Positions 32,956 to 43,660 of a stretch of 64,000 nucleotides of DNA are shown here, piece after piece. The notes beneath the pieces are model-generated. The model worked only from the letters and a program-made list of their open reading frames with translations. It was not told the DNA's origin and made no database searches. Origin of the DNA: Flaveria trinervia. Lineage: Eukaryota > Streptophyta > Magnoliopsida > Asterales > Asteraceae. Position 1 is the first letter of the stretch. Each line of letters opens with the position of its first letter. Made by a program: the position numbers and the translations under genes. The stretch is taken from the NCBI GenBank assembly GCA_025506515.1, contig CM046442.1, positions 11,173,154-11,237,153 of the forward strand. The letters are read 5' to 3'.

Positions 32956-34971
32956 TTTTATCCTGAATACTCGGCTAATCACGTGAAGGTGTAGAAGCAG
33001 AAGCTGACTGATCTTGTCTGTTCTTTGATCTTTTCTCTTGCCCTGGAGCTGAGACAGATCGCTGCTTCTCCTCCCTCCGTCAGTGTTTCATCTTCGTGCC
33101 ATTCTTCATTTTCTCTTCGTCAGTTTCACTCTCATCATCATCATCGTCTTCATCATCATCATCATTTCTGTCCCCATCCCGTATCTTTAAGGGCTCCTCC
33201 TTCGATCCTTTCAGCTTTCAGCAAAATGGTCTTTTTAGCCTTTTCCAACTCCTCTATTTCTTCCCTGAGGTGACGCTTTGAGCTTGGAGAATGGCTATCT
33301 CGTTGCTCTGGGCGGTCATCTGTCGGGCCTGTCTTTCTATCACTTGAGCCTGCTCTGCAATTTGGTGAGTTTGTGCAGCAGTCAGGTCAGTAAGCTGGCT
33401 GATTTGGGAGGCCTTTTCCTCATGCATCGGCAGCCACAAACGCATTACCATTCTGTTTAGTGCCGACAACTGTTCTTCTACCGTAACTGTAGGTAGAGGT
33501 GATCTGTAAGTGAATGAGGGATAGGCTGAGGGCTCGGTTTGGTGGCTAGTGGTGGTGGTGGTAGCTGTGGTGAATATCGGGTCAGGTCGGGATGATAATG
33601 GTGTGAGTGAGGGGTGAATGATGTAGTGGTGGCTGGGATCTGTATTGTGCTGGTCGGTCTGGTGGTGTCTGTGGTTGCTGTGGGGGTTGTGGTGGCTATG
33701 GTGGTGGATGGTGTGTCTGAAGAGGTGGTAGTGGTGGTGGTAGTGGCTGTAGTAGCTGAGGTAGTAGTGATGAAGGTCAAACGACGCTTCTTCTTTGGTT
33801 TCTGCCATGGGGTTGAGCCATCCGTTTTCTCCTCGTTCCCTTCGAGGTGATGCTCCCCCTCCTACCCTTCTGATTGACCCTGGAGCATAGGTCGGTCGGT
33901 CTCTGTCTCTCCAGAGTCTCTTGGGTGCTCACCAACCACCCGAAGCCCATGTACTGTGGAACCACTTTTCTTCCCACAGTCCTGGTGAGGGGCTCCTCAT
34001 CAGACTCTTCTTCTTCTACTTCTGTTTCAAGGACAAAGTCATGATGAAACCCAGCTGACTCGGTAACTTCTGCAGCCGGGGCGGATGCTGGAGGCACGAC
34101 ATCAGACGTAGTGCCTCTCTGTGGAACAGGCATATTGTCTCCGACATCCCCACTATCATCATCATCTGAATCATCAGTAGGTAGGGCAATTGGCTCCACG
34201 TCGGAGTCACTGTCCTCGTGACGCCATTGGCGTCTCCCCGATGCCACATAACCTTCATCTGCTAAATGGCCAATCAGCCTCTTTGCCTGGGGCTTCACTT
34301 GCTTGCCCCGGTACACCACCATCCTACCCAAAGTAGTGTCATCCATAAGTTCCAAAGTCATTGCATCGTGACTTTCCTTGGGGAGCAGAGGCAGCTTCTC
34401 ATTGAATATCATTTGAAGGAACCTTGGATACATACAAAAACCTTCTTTCCCTTTTGTTTCAATGTTCTCTACCAGATAAGCAAAGATCATATTAGAGAAG
34501 CTGAAAGGGTGGTTCAGCACCAGAGCCATGAAGGCATTTTGTATCTGATCTAATAGGTCATCGAAACCACCCCTTCTCGAAGCAATGCACTTAAGAATCA
34601 CATGTGCCAGATATTTGTATTGTGGGCACAAGTTGCTCTTATTTAGCACCCCCGAGTTAATGTCCCCCGCATACTTGATTCGGAGGAAACACCCTCTCAC
34701 TGTCAAAGGATGTAACTTAGTGGGGTGAGTGGATATAGCCCAAAATGGTGCTTCGGATGCTGTATGGCTCACGAGAGCGATCCACTAAGGCATTCTCCCA
34801 GAATGCCTGATGTAGTGATTTGTAAGGCATGCACGGTGTAGATATAGCCTTATGTATCCATGAGCGTTTCAGGAAGGCTATAATCTCGAAGAACTTGGCC
34901 CCGTTCCGAGTTGTGTGGTCCAAATGGGCACAGATGTTGTGCTTTGGATTAAGAGACCATCTGTCAGTCAT
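32956..34971 (-). pseudogene. CopA2 ORF3 coding exon 1
   Basis: The start is the ATG at 34971 (MTDRWSLNPKHN), placed five bases after a good acceptor CAG. The N-terminal module reads AFWENALVDR ... SIRSTILG, then GGFDDLLDQIQNAFMALVL, FSFSNMIFAYLVENI and CMYPRFLQMIF. Then come acidic patches (DDSDDDDSGDVGD), a low-complexity ACC/CAC region read as His/Tyr-rich or Thr-rich depending on frame (33480-33800), a coiled coil (QISQLTDLTAAQTHQIAEQ) and a second acidic Asp run near 33130. Breaks: frameshift near 34745, a frame slip in the low-complexity region near 33790, and stops near 33170 and 32972. It is less damaged than CopA1 ORF3. Confidence 0.77.
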
Positions 34972-34976
34972 TTTTC

Positions 34977-35518
34977 CTGAAACACAAAACACATGATCAT
35001 TAGTACATAATACATCAGAATTCATTTCTAAGTGTAGTGTTTCACTTCCATTCTGATTCATTCATGCGAATAAATCATGCGACTGGAGTCATTCGATTGT
35101 TCTTAAGTGCGACTGAGTTCATTTGGTTGATTGAGACATGCGATTGAGTTCAATCTGCCGACTGAGTCTTTGATTGGTTCAGTCGGCCGACTGAACTCAT
35201 TCGGGTGGTTCATTCGGCCGAATGACCCAATCGCAAGGTTCAATCGTGCGATTGGAGTTCATTCAAACGACCAGTCGCTTGCCCGCCTGTTCGATCGCCT
35301 GTGGGTCGAATCTTGACCAATTTAAGTCATTTAACAGTGTTTAATGGTCCATTAGACTCGCCTACTTGTCACTAATACCTATTAAACTTAATTTTAACAT
35401 TTTGCTTAGTTTACGTAGGTGATTAGGTCATTTCACAGTTCGGTTCTTGATTCAATCGAGTGTCTCTTATGTAGGTTCGGTAATCTTCTGATTTTGGTAA
35501 GATTCAAGAGTAATGTAC
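34977..35518 (-). other. Putative 5'-UTR intron of ORF3 (CopA2)
   Basis: On the - strand the donor is GATTTTACAG followed by GTACATTA, and the acceptor TTTTGTGTTTCAG is five bases before the ORF3 ATG. The length is 542 bp. The donor context is conserved with CopA1 (GATTATACAG/GTACAG), and the intron contains a palindrome cluster (35055-35290), as in CopA1. Confidence 0.5.
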
Positions 35519-35965
35519 CTGTAAAATCGTCACTCGAATGTAAGAAACTCAACAGCAATGTAATCAGGATCTGTAGCAATTTTCGCAGAGTAACGGGAAG
35601 AATGCGTTTGAGTGCGATTTTGGTGTGATGAGGAACATGCGATCGACTGAGGCCCTTAAATACTGAACTAAGTTCAATCGGCCGACTGGCCTCATTCGCT
35701 CAATTCATTCGGGCGACTGAGTCTCAGTCGTACGATTGGCCAAGTCAATCGCATTCAGTCGGCTGACCGAGTCTTAGTCGGTCGACTTCCTCATTCGGTC
35801 TCTTTAATTCGCATCTTCAGTTGACCGACTGAGCCTCAGTCGGTCGACTGCTTCATTCTCCCCCTTCTATTCGGTCGAATGGATCATTCTCATGTCCATT
35901 CGGCCGATTGGGAGCCATTCGCATAGTTGGTCCATGACCATGATCCAATCGTGCGAATGGGTCAC
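35055..35965 (-). repeat. Palindrome arrays upstream of ORF3 in CopA2
   Basis: Two clusters (35055-35290 and 35630-35965) of CG-centred palindromes. Several are perfect 14-mers: CAGTCGGCCGACTG, CATTCGGCCGAATG, CAGTCGGTCGACTG (one-base imperfect). The outer base pair varies in a matched way (CAG..CTG, CAT..ATG, CAA..TTG), and the central two bases also vary. The distal cluster is upstream of the putative ORF3 TATA box, and the proximal one lies in the putative 5'-UTR intron. Confidence 0.88.
35655..35662 (-). promoter_or_regulatory. Putative internal TATA box for ORF3 (CopA2)
   Basis: TATTTAAG on the - strand lies directly after the distal palindrome array and about 140 bp before the conserved CAG/GTACA donor. 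Position and spacing match TATAAAAG at 5616 in CopA1. It is a weaker match to the TATA consensus. Confidence 0.4.
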
Positions 35966-37372
35966 ACTTAGTGAGTTTACAGTCATTTTGAATTTACTTT
36001 TAAGACCCTTTTATCTTTTGACAATAACATTATAAGCTCTTAACTAATTCAGTCACCTCAGACGAGACTCTTTTAAAAACACGTTGTCACCTCTGACGTG
36101 ACTCTTTAAACTTTGAAAAACATGTGGCCATCTCAGACATGACCCTTTTCGGTGAGTTAATTCCATTCTGATTTTCCTGATGTAGTCCGGAAGACACACA
36201 CACTAAAAGATTAAACTAGACACTTAAACTAAATACACAAATAAAAATTGTTTTTGGACTTTTTGTGAGAGATAAAACCCTAAGATGGAAATCTACGGGA
36301 TTTGTTTCCGGAGTCGAAAGCTTCAACTTAGATTGACCACACCTGGACCAATTCAATTTTGGAATCATACAGGAACATCAAATCATTTGGGACTTGTTAT
36401 CAAACTCTTTCGATGCTCAATTCTTGGTGTTCATCCAGAGTCATCAGCAGCTTTAGGGAATCATACTGGAACTCTTAGATTACCACATTGATTTGAACTT
36501 TCAAGAATTGCAGCCACAATGATTGTCAATATGTTTGTCCACTTAAATCCATACACAGACTCTTGACTCAAACCGGTGATTGTTTTTGGTTTATTTAATT
36601 CAACGAACATTTGTGGATCCCACACTTATATGGTAATCAACATCCCTCAGGAGCTTTTGAGCGGTCTACGGGTATTGTTACAAGAAGAGACTATTCTTAG
36701 ATCTTTCATAGAGAAACCAGTCCTCAGGTCAGTGCCATCGCACAGCAAAGAGCCGGCAAACAACAATGAATTCTAGAATATCTAGGTTATGCTTATCCTC
36801 AGGTCAGTGCCATCGCACAGCAAAGAGGCACACAACCTATCTCCTTGTTAGAGCATCTTTTATTTTGCACCAAATGCACCAACAACATAGGTCATTAGCT
36901 TGATAGCCTTTTTCTTTCATTTTTTCCTGCTTTGCTCTATTATGGTCATCCGCACACATTTGTGGCGTTTACATGCTCATTACCCCTTATTGGAATATTA
37001 TTGATTGTGTTAACCAGTGATAAGATGGAAGCCCACAGTCAGTTGAACAACTTAGTTTGATCTTGAGATCACCAGTCCAGTCTAATCATCTATTGTGTTG
37101 AATCTACCGACATATCAATTGTGGTCTAGCAACCTCTAGGTCTACTCTCATTGTGTTACCTTAGGAATTACCAGTTTTTCTATCATTTTCCCTTTTATAT
37201 TGCTTAGACTACACAGACTTATACTTTGAATATTTCCATCTTTTCTAAGTTAGGATTTTAAAGTCCCTCTTGACTTGTTCCTGTGTACTATCATATTCCA
37301 AAGGGTTTGAATCGGTATCACAGATACGATCTACCTTGTATCAGCTTTCCACTCCTTCTCCCTCGGTTTCCC

Positions 37373-37404
<32 letters not shown>

Positions 37405-37560
37405 TTTTTTTTTTTTTTTTAATGTTGCTTGCTGACTTATTCTCCCCCTAAAATACTAAAATCAAACCTGGTTTAATTATTTTAGGATTTTAATAAACAA
37501 CGGAATAACATGAGTTTAATTTAAATATACTAAAATAAACAAATAAAATAAAAAAAAGAA
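35966..37560 (-). other. CopA2 pol-ORF3 spacer, conserved with CopA1 but non-coding
   Basis: It aligns by eye with CopA1 3681-5219 in inverse orientation. It contains three spaced GTCTGAGGTGACY-like words at 36055-36150 and two copies of CAGTGCCATCGCACAGCAAA at about 36727-36746 and 36805-36824. There is a polypurine run (TTAGGGGGAGAATAAG, - strand) at about 37440-37455 and a (TTA)n/poly-T tract at 37378-37420. No ORF is supported. Confidence 0.7.
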
Positions 37561-38330
37561 AAAAAAAGAGTCTGGAACAGCTTCTTGCACGGATTTGAAG
37601 ATGAACAAAGCATATTCACCCAGAGGTTCGTTTGTCAAATAAGTTCGATGTGTACCCCATTATTCGTCGGATTTCCAGAATAGGTGAATGTAATTGGAAC
37701 ACGAAAGAGAGAAGAGAAGATGTCAGCAGTTGTTGCTGATTTTGTGGGGTAGTCAGGAGCATCTGACTATTTATGAGCAATCAAGTTATATTTATCCGCA
37801 TAGAATGGATTCTGCTTCTTAGGGGGAATCCTTGTATATAGAAAGTGAAGACGCAATCAGAAAGTGATGATGTGAACGGTTTCCGATGATGAATCTTCGT
37901 GCATGCTGATTTGGTTGATATTGTCAGCTGTGGATTGGAACCTTCAACCTTTTGCCCAATACACCGTGTCCAGACGCAAGGAGAGCACAATGTCTATATA
38001 TTGGGATATGCTGAATGTGAGGGGGATTTCTACAGGTGGTGATGTTAATCAGGTTAGCCTGTGTGAAGATTGAAGCAATGGAAAACTGTTCGTATCATTA
38101 TCTGGAAAAATCAGTCATATGGGGAATCTTGCTGCTGTGATGGTGTTCTGCAAAGTAAACGAAAGCTATTGTGCCTAAATTCATTTTCAAGGATGAGGTA
38201 GTAACCTGACGGATCGGCAACGTTGGCTAAAATGGCTTTCGTTTGATTCTATTGGCAACCAGAGCAAAGATTGACTAAAGATTGTAAGAGGTGTTATCTA
38301 CTATTCGCAAGCAATGTACAAGGGGGAATT

Positions 38331-38989
38331 TGTTGGAGCATATATAGTCATATATAGTGTGTCCTTCGCTTGTCGAATAGTCTAGGCTTAATGTTATACA
38401 CCTGATATGTTGTAAACACATGAAACTGGGTCATTCGCAGGAGCATATACGAATGAGACTCAGTCGTACGACTGAGCCATGCTAATGGACCAGCCGTGCG
38501 ACTGAGAGATGCGATTGGGACATTCGTAAGACTGAACCATAAGTATGGTCCAGTCGTACGATTGAACCATACGCATGGTCCAGTCGTACGATTGAACCAT
38601 ACACATGGTCCAGTCGTACGATTGAACCATACGCATGGTCCAGTCGTACGATTGAACCATATGCATGGTCCAATCGCATGAATGGGCCCAGTGGCATCTA
38701 ATATGGGCCGAGGCCTATATATATACCAGTTTCAATGTGTAAATAGAGGAGATAGGAGTCTGCCCGGAGCCTAGGGCTGCCGGATGAGAGGGGAGATCAT
38801 GCTCGATCTTCCCCTTGCCAAGAGTCTTGATTCTTATATTGTAACGAACTTGTAATCGTTAGGTTTTATCAATGAAACCATTCAATTATAGTTCGTGTTA
38901 TTGTTTGACTTTGGGTTTGTGCTGTTGTTTATCCTTCCATCAAGAACATGCCCGGATGTTTATCGATCCGGCGAAAAACCGACTTCACA
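38331..38989 (+). repeat. Lone LTR (LTR-X, 659 bp) in the centre of the inverted repeat
   Basis: It starts TGTTGGAGCATATATAG directly after a polypurine tract and ends CCGACTTCACA. It contains a 30-bp tandem repeat (five copies, 38521-38670) made of CAGTCGTACGATTGAACCAT plus a linker, then a TATA-like CTATATATATA at about 38715. The palindrome word is that of CopA1/CopA2, but the rest of the LTR is a different family. No partner LTR is in the window. Confidence 0.75.
38455..38690 (+). repeat. Palindrome array in LTR-X, 30-bp period
   Basis: Tandem 30-bp units start at 38521, 38551, 38581, 38611 and 38641, each with CAGTCGTACGATTGAACCAT. All reading frames stay open through it, giving meaningless 10-residue peptide repeats. 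Confidence 0.92.
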
Positions 38990-39760
38990 ATTCCCCCTTG
39001 TACGTTGCTTGCAAATAGTAGACAACACCTCTTACAATCTTCAGTCAATCTTTGCTCTGGTTGCCAATAGAATCAAACGAAAACCATTTTAGCCAACGTT
39101 GCCGATCCGTCAGGTTACTACCTCATCCCTGAAAATGAATTTAGGCACAATAGCTTTCGTTTACTTTGCAGAACACCATCACAGTAGCAAGATTCCCCAT
39201 ATGACTGATTTTTCCAGATAATGATACGAACAGTTTTCCATTGCTTCAATCTTCACACAGGCTAACCTGATTAACATCACCACCTGTAGAAATCCCCCTC
39301 ACATTCAGCATATCCCAATATATAGACATTGTGCTCTCCTTGCGTCTGGACACGGTGTATTGGGCAAAAGGTTGAAGGTTCCAATCCACAGCTGACAATA
39401 TCAACCAAATCAGCACGCACGAAGATTCATCATCGGAAACCGGTTCACATCATCACTTTCTGATTGCGTCTTCACTTTCTATATACAAGGATTCCCCCTA
39501 AGAAGCAAAATCCATTCTATGCGGATAAATATAACTTGATTGGCCCATAAGTAGTCAGATGCTCCTGACTACCCCACAAAATCAGCAACAACTGCTGACA
39601 TCTTCTCTTCTCTCTTTCGTGTTCCAATTACATTCACCTATTCTGGAAATCCGACGAATAATGGGGTACACATCGAACTTATTTGACAAACAAACCTCTG
39701 GGTGAATATGCTTTGCTCATCTTCAAATCCGTGCAAGAAGCTGTTCCAGACTCTTTTTTT

Positions 39761-40207
39761 TAGTCTGGAACAAATGTGAATGAGTCAATGCGGATGGCTC
39801 ATTCGTGCGATTGAACATACGACTAGTCAGTCGCACGACTGAACATACGACTGGTCCAGTCGTACGAATGGTCCATTCGCATGGCCCAGTCGTACGAATG
39901 GTCCATTCGCATGGCCAGTCGCATGAACGGGTCTGCACGCAGATTTTCAGATCTGCAGCCGCCAGGGCTGCCCAAAACCCTAATCTGACGAATTCAACAT
40001 GAACCGAAACAAAGTAGACATCATCAGATTCGAAAGGGTGACAGGAACGTGGTTTCGAATTCGATTTCAACATAGAAGCAACACACGTAACAAGATCTGA
40101 GCAAAACACGAAGAACACGAAGTGGGTTTAACGTCAAGATCTGAAATTCAATCCAGAAATCAAGAGCTCGGGTTGCTAGAATGATTGTTAGATCATTCCA
40201 GCGGTAA
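39761..40207 (-). other. CopA2 5' leader with palindromes
   Basis: It has no gag similarity. At 39780-39925 it has a further array of the same palindrome (CAGTCGTACGAATGG, CAGTCGCACGACTGA). The open frame 40118-39723 in this region is composed largely of the repeat and I do not regard it as a gene. Confidence 0.65.
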
Positions 40208-40224
40208 CCGGCTCTGATACCAAT
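40208..40224 (-). promoter_or_regulatory. Primer-binding site of CopA2
   Basis: - strand TTGGTATCAGAGCCGG, beginning one to two bases after the LTR end. It is complementary to initiator tRNA-Met. Confidence 0.92.
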
Positions 40225-40942
40225 TGTTAGGACCTGGTATTTGACCGAAATACCTAGAGATTAACGTGTAAACCAGATCAAATAGTGCGGAATCCTATTT
40301 GATTGGCGATCCAATCAGTGAGAACACACGAAGAATCAATCAAGAATTGAAACTAACATTATAAATCGATTGGGAATCGATCTAATGTGTTCTATGAACT
40401 TGGAGAACGAATTGAGAGGTTTCTGGACGGCTAGGGTACGTCTGGAATCGTAATTAATCGAGAGTTTTTCTTTTTCACGAATTGAGTTGTATTTATAGGT
40501 TGGTATTATTCAATCGTGCGACTGAACCATTAGTCTGGTTCAGTCGTGCGATTGAACCATGCGGTTGATTCATTCGTATGACTGAGTGTTCAGTCGTGCA
40601 ACTGAGCCAATCTTATGTTACAATCGTACGACTGATCCAGTCTCCTCGTTCAGTCGTGCGACTGAGTCAATCGTGGGAAGTTATTCATGCGTATGGTTCA
40701 TTCGCATGAGCCATTCGCATGAGAACTTTATTATGTTAAGTTTGAATGTATTGTGTATTAATTAATAAACATTATGTGTAATCATTCAAGAAATCACTAA
40801 CCTAATCAACCAATTCAATGTCGACTCATTAATGAAACATTAAACATTATAACTAACAAACTATTAATATCATTTCATTAATCATACCAAACAAGATCTA
40901 TTACATCATATATCATGATCTAGGGACATGCATGTATCAACA
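40225..40942 (-). repeat. CopA2 5' LTR (718 bp)
   Basis: Same borders and length as the 3' LTR. Palindrome array at 40510-40725, TATA box CTATAAATA (- strand) at 40490-40498. Right target duplication AAAAG at 40943-40947. Confidence 0.93.
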
Positions 40943-40947
40943 AAAAG

Positions 40948-41655
40948 AAAGATGGATCATTTCGTATGTGCATGAACTGTCGTGAGCTTAACAAGCTTAC
41001 CATCAAGAATCGTTATCCTCTTCCTCGCATCAATGACTTATTTGATCAACTTCAAGGAGCTGCTATTTTCTCGAATATCGATTTACGTTCTGGCTATCAT
41101 CAATTGCAAGTCCATGACGATGATATCCCAAAGACTGCATTTCGTACTCGATATGGGCACTATGAGTTTATGGTGATGCCTTTTGGTTTAACCAATGCTC
41201 CTGTTGTCTTCATGGATCTCATGAACGAGTATGCAAGCCTTATCTAGACAAGTTTGTGATTGTCTTTATTGATGACATACTTATCTACTCCAAATCCAAC
41301 ACCGATCATGAACTGCATTTGAGATTGGTTCTTGAGTTTTTGAACAAAGAGCAATTGTACACGAAGTTCTCGAAGTGTGACTTCTGGCTCGAGGAAGTTG
41401 AATTTCTAGGACACGTGGTGAATAGCCAAGGAATTCACGTTGATCCTGCAAAAGTGGAAGCTGTGAGGAATTGGTGTGTTCCTACAACTCCTACTGAAGT
41501 TCGTTCTTTTCTTGGTCTTGCTAGTTATTATCGGCGATTCATTGCCAACTTCTCAAGGATCGTGAAGCCACTCACTTCTTTGACACAAAAGAATAAACCA
41601 TTCGAGTGGGGTTCCGAGCAAGAAGAAGCTTTTGAAGCGTTAAAGCGCAGTTGTG
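40948..41655 (+). pseudogene. Gyp2 reverse transcriptase
   Basis: After the CopA2 insertion RT resumes with CRELNKLTIKNRYPLP, IDLRSGYHQL, RYGHYEF and VMPFGLTNAPVVFM. One frameshift at about 41236 (within the MNRVC-type block) is followed by the intact catalytic box VFIDDILIYS at about 41262-41290, FLGHVVNSQGI and the FLGLASYYRRFI block. A second frameshift occurs at about 41650. All catalytic Asp residues are present, unlike Gyp1. Confidence 0.9.
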
Positions 41656-42103
41656 CAATGCTCCTATCTTGACCCTACCCGATGGAAATGACGACTTCAC
41701 CGTGTATTGTGATGCATCTAAACAAGACCTTGGTTGTGTTCTCATGCAACGAGGGAAGGTCATAGCTTATGCATCGAGACAATTGAAGGTCCACGAGGTG
41801 AATTACACAACACACGGTCTCGAGCTTGGTGTTGTTGTCTTTGCTTTAAAGATTTGGAGGCACTACCTGTATGGTACGTAATGTATAGTCTACACCGACC
41901 ACAAAAGCCTTCAACACATCTTTAATAAAAAAGATCTCAATATGAGACAACATCGTTGGGTGGAGTTGATTAGCGACTATGATTGTGACATTCGATACCA
42001 TCCTGGTAAGGCAAATGTTGTAGCCGATGCTCTAAGTCGAAAGAGTCACAACAAGACAATCTCGTTCCAAGAAATTCGCGATTGACGTCAATGGTTTGAC
42101 ACC
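41651..42103 (+). pseudogene. Gyp2 RNase H
   Basis: Blocks: APILTLPDGNDDFTVYCDAS, RQLKVHEVNY, ELGVVVFALKIWRHYLYGT, then an in-frame TAA at 41879-41881 (Lys codon changed), followed by YTDHKSLQHIF and YHPGKANVVADALSRK. A TGA (Trp codon) ends the stretch near 42085. The domain is otherwise complete. Confidence 0.88.
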
Positions 42104-43612
42104 TTGGGAGAGTTCGATACCGAAATTCGACTAGATGTTAACGAGGCTACTGTACTGCTACAAAACTTGAGAATAAATAGTGACATCGAGTCTAGTATCT
42201 TGGAGGCTCAACAAATGGTGCAACAAGAAGGAAAAATGAAGGATGAACTGGAGCATAATCTTCTAACCCAATTGGAAACAAAACCCAATGGGTTGATGTA
42301 CTTTGAAAATCAAATTTGGGTTCCAAATCGTGATAATCTTCGTACCTTTATCATGAACGAAGCTCATCAAACTCATTATTCTATTCATCCTGGCTCCGAT
42401 AAAATGTACATGGATCTGCATGGTCAATATTGGTGGCCTGGAATGAAGAAAGATATAGCGACTTATGTAGTTAAGTGCCTTATGTGTACGAAGGTTAAAG
42501 CCGAACATCAACATCCAAGTGGGTTACTTGAGCAACCCGAGATTCCTATGTGGAAGTGGGAACACATATCTATGGACTTCATAACTAAGCTACCCCAAAC
42601 CTCTCGAGGACATGATAGCATATGGGTGATCGTTGACCGATTGACCAAATTGGCACATTTCATACCCATACGCGACACTTACAAGACATCAAGGTTTGCT
42701 CATATATACGTTGATGAGATTGTAAGTCATCATGGGGTACCTCTGCACATCATATCCGACCGAGAAGCTCGTTTCACTTCACACTTTTGGTCGTCTATGC
42801 AAGAACTCTTGGGTACTCAATTGGACCAAAGCACGGCTTACCATCCTCAAACTGATGGTCAAACCAAGCGAACGATCCAAACCTTGGAGGATTTGCTATG
42901 ACTTTGTGTTCTTGACTTTGGTGGTGATTGGGATACGCATCTACCGCTCGCAGAATTTTCATATAACAATAGTTACCACTCGAGTATCAAGATGGCACCA
43001 TTTGAAGCGCTCAATGGTCGTAAGTGTCGATCACCGATCTTCTGGACCGACATTGGTGAAAACTTCATCACTGGTCCTGAACTTATACAAGAGACGACCT
43101 ATAAAGTTTCTATAATCCGCAAGAACCTTGAAGTGGCGAGAAGTCGACAAAAGAGTTATGCTGATAAGCGACGTAAGCCATTGGAATTCCAAGTTGGGGA
43201 GATGGTTCTTCTTAAGGTTTCACCGTGGAAAGAAGTGGTTCACTTTGGAAAGAAGGATAAACTAGCTCCAAGATTTTTAGGACCTTTCAAAATCCTAAAA
43301 AGGATTGGGAAAGTGGCTTATAAACTGGAACTACCTTCCGACCTTAGTGGAGTTCATCCTGTGTTCCACGTTTCAAACTTGAGGAAATGCTTGGGCGACG
43401 AAAGTCTGTATGTTCCGCTGGAAGACATTCAGATCGACGAGTCCTTGCATTTTGTCAAGAAACCTGTTGAGATCATGGACCGCATAATGAAGAAGACTAG
43501 AACCACAACAACCCTAATTGTCAAGGTTCATTGGGAAAATAAATGTGGCGATGAATTTACTTGGAAACGCGAGGAGCACATGAAGAAGAGATACCCGTTC
43601 TTATTTCTATAG
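42086..43612 (+). pseudogene. Gyp2 integrase with chromodomain-like tail, one in-frame stop
   Basis: The zinc-binding H-H-C-C region is complete (EAHQTHYSIHPG ... KCLMCTKVK). The core has MDFITKLP (Asp), ISDREARFTSHFW (Asp), and a TAYHPQTDGQ block followed by an R-T-I-Q-T-L-E type end. A single TGA at 42899-42901, replacing an Arg codon (CGA to TGA), splits the frame, which otherwise runs on to 43612 through GRKCRSPIFW, GPFKILKRIGKVAYKL, HPVFHVSNLRKCL and the tail (EIMDRIMKKTRTTT ... VHWENKCGDEFTWKREEH ... RYPFLFL). This is the best preserved protein of the window's retroelements; a single CpG transition disables it. Confidence 0.9.
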
Positions 43613-43640
43613 TTTCATTTTTCTTAATTTCAGGACGAAA

Positions 43641-43660
43641 TTTTTTTAAGTTGGGGAAAC
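43641..43660 (+). promoter_or_regulatory. Polypurine tract of Gyp2
   Basis: AAGTTGGGGAAAC immediately before the 3' LTR TG. Confidence 0.8.

Larger units (their letters stand above)
37562..39760. repeat. 2.2-kb inverted repeat: two 770-bp arms around an LTR
   Basis: The left arm 37562-38330 and right arm 38990-39760 are reverse complements (for example TCTGGAACAGCTTCTTGCAC at the left start and its complement at the right end), with roughly 2% difference by eye. Each arm ends inward in a polypurine tract, TACAAGGGGGAATT, normally found just 5' of an LTR. The spacer is one LTR-like sequence (38331-38989), entered correctly from the left arm but joined at its CA end to the right arm. The whole unit sits where gag-pol of CopA2 should be. 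Confidence 0.88.
30875..40942 (-). mobile_element. CopA2: gag-pol-less copia derivative that retains ORF3
   Basis: It has two 718-bp LTRs, a perfect 5-bp target duplication (AAAAG), a primer-binding site and a polypurine tract, so this is a complete insertion of 10,068 bp. Between the leader (about 39760-40208) and the pol-ORF3 spacer (from about 37560) there is no gag, protease, integrase, RT or RNase H. Their place is taken by a 2.2-kb inverted-repeat structure. The ORF3 unit (31608-35660) is kept with promoter-like and splice signals. It is the same family as CopA1 (LTR ends, spacer and ORF3 match). It must have been mobilised in trans by a full-length relative. Confidence 0.9.

Noticed and set aside
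38460..38697. ORFs with 10-residue peptide repeats on both strands
   Set aside because: A 30-bp DNA repeat (multiple of three) keeps all frames open; it lies in an LTR upstream of its TATA box.
39723..40118. 131-codon ORF on the - strand as a gag remnant of CopA2
   Set aside because: No gag motif; half of it is translated palindrome repeat.
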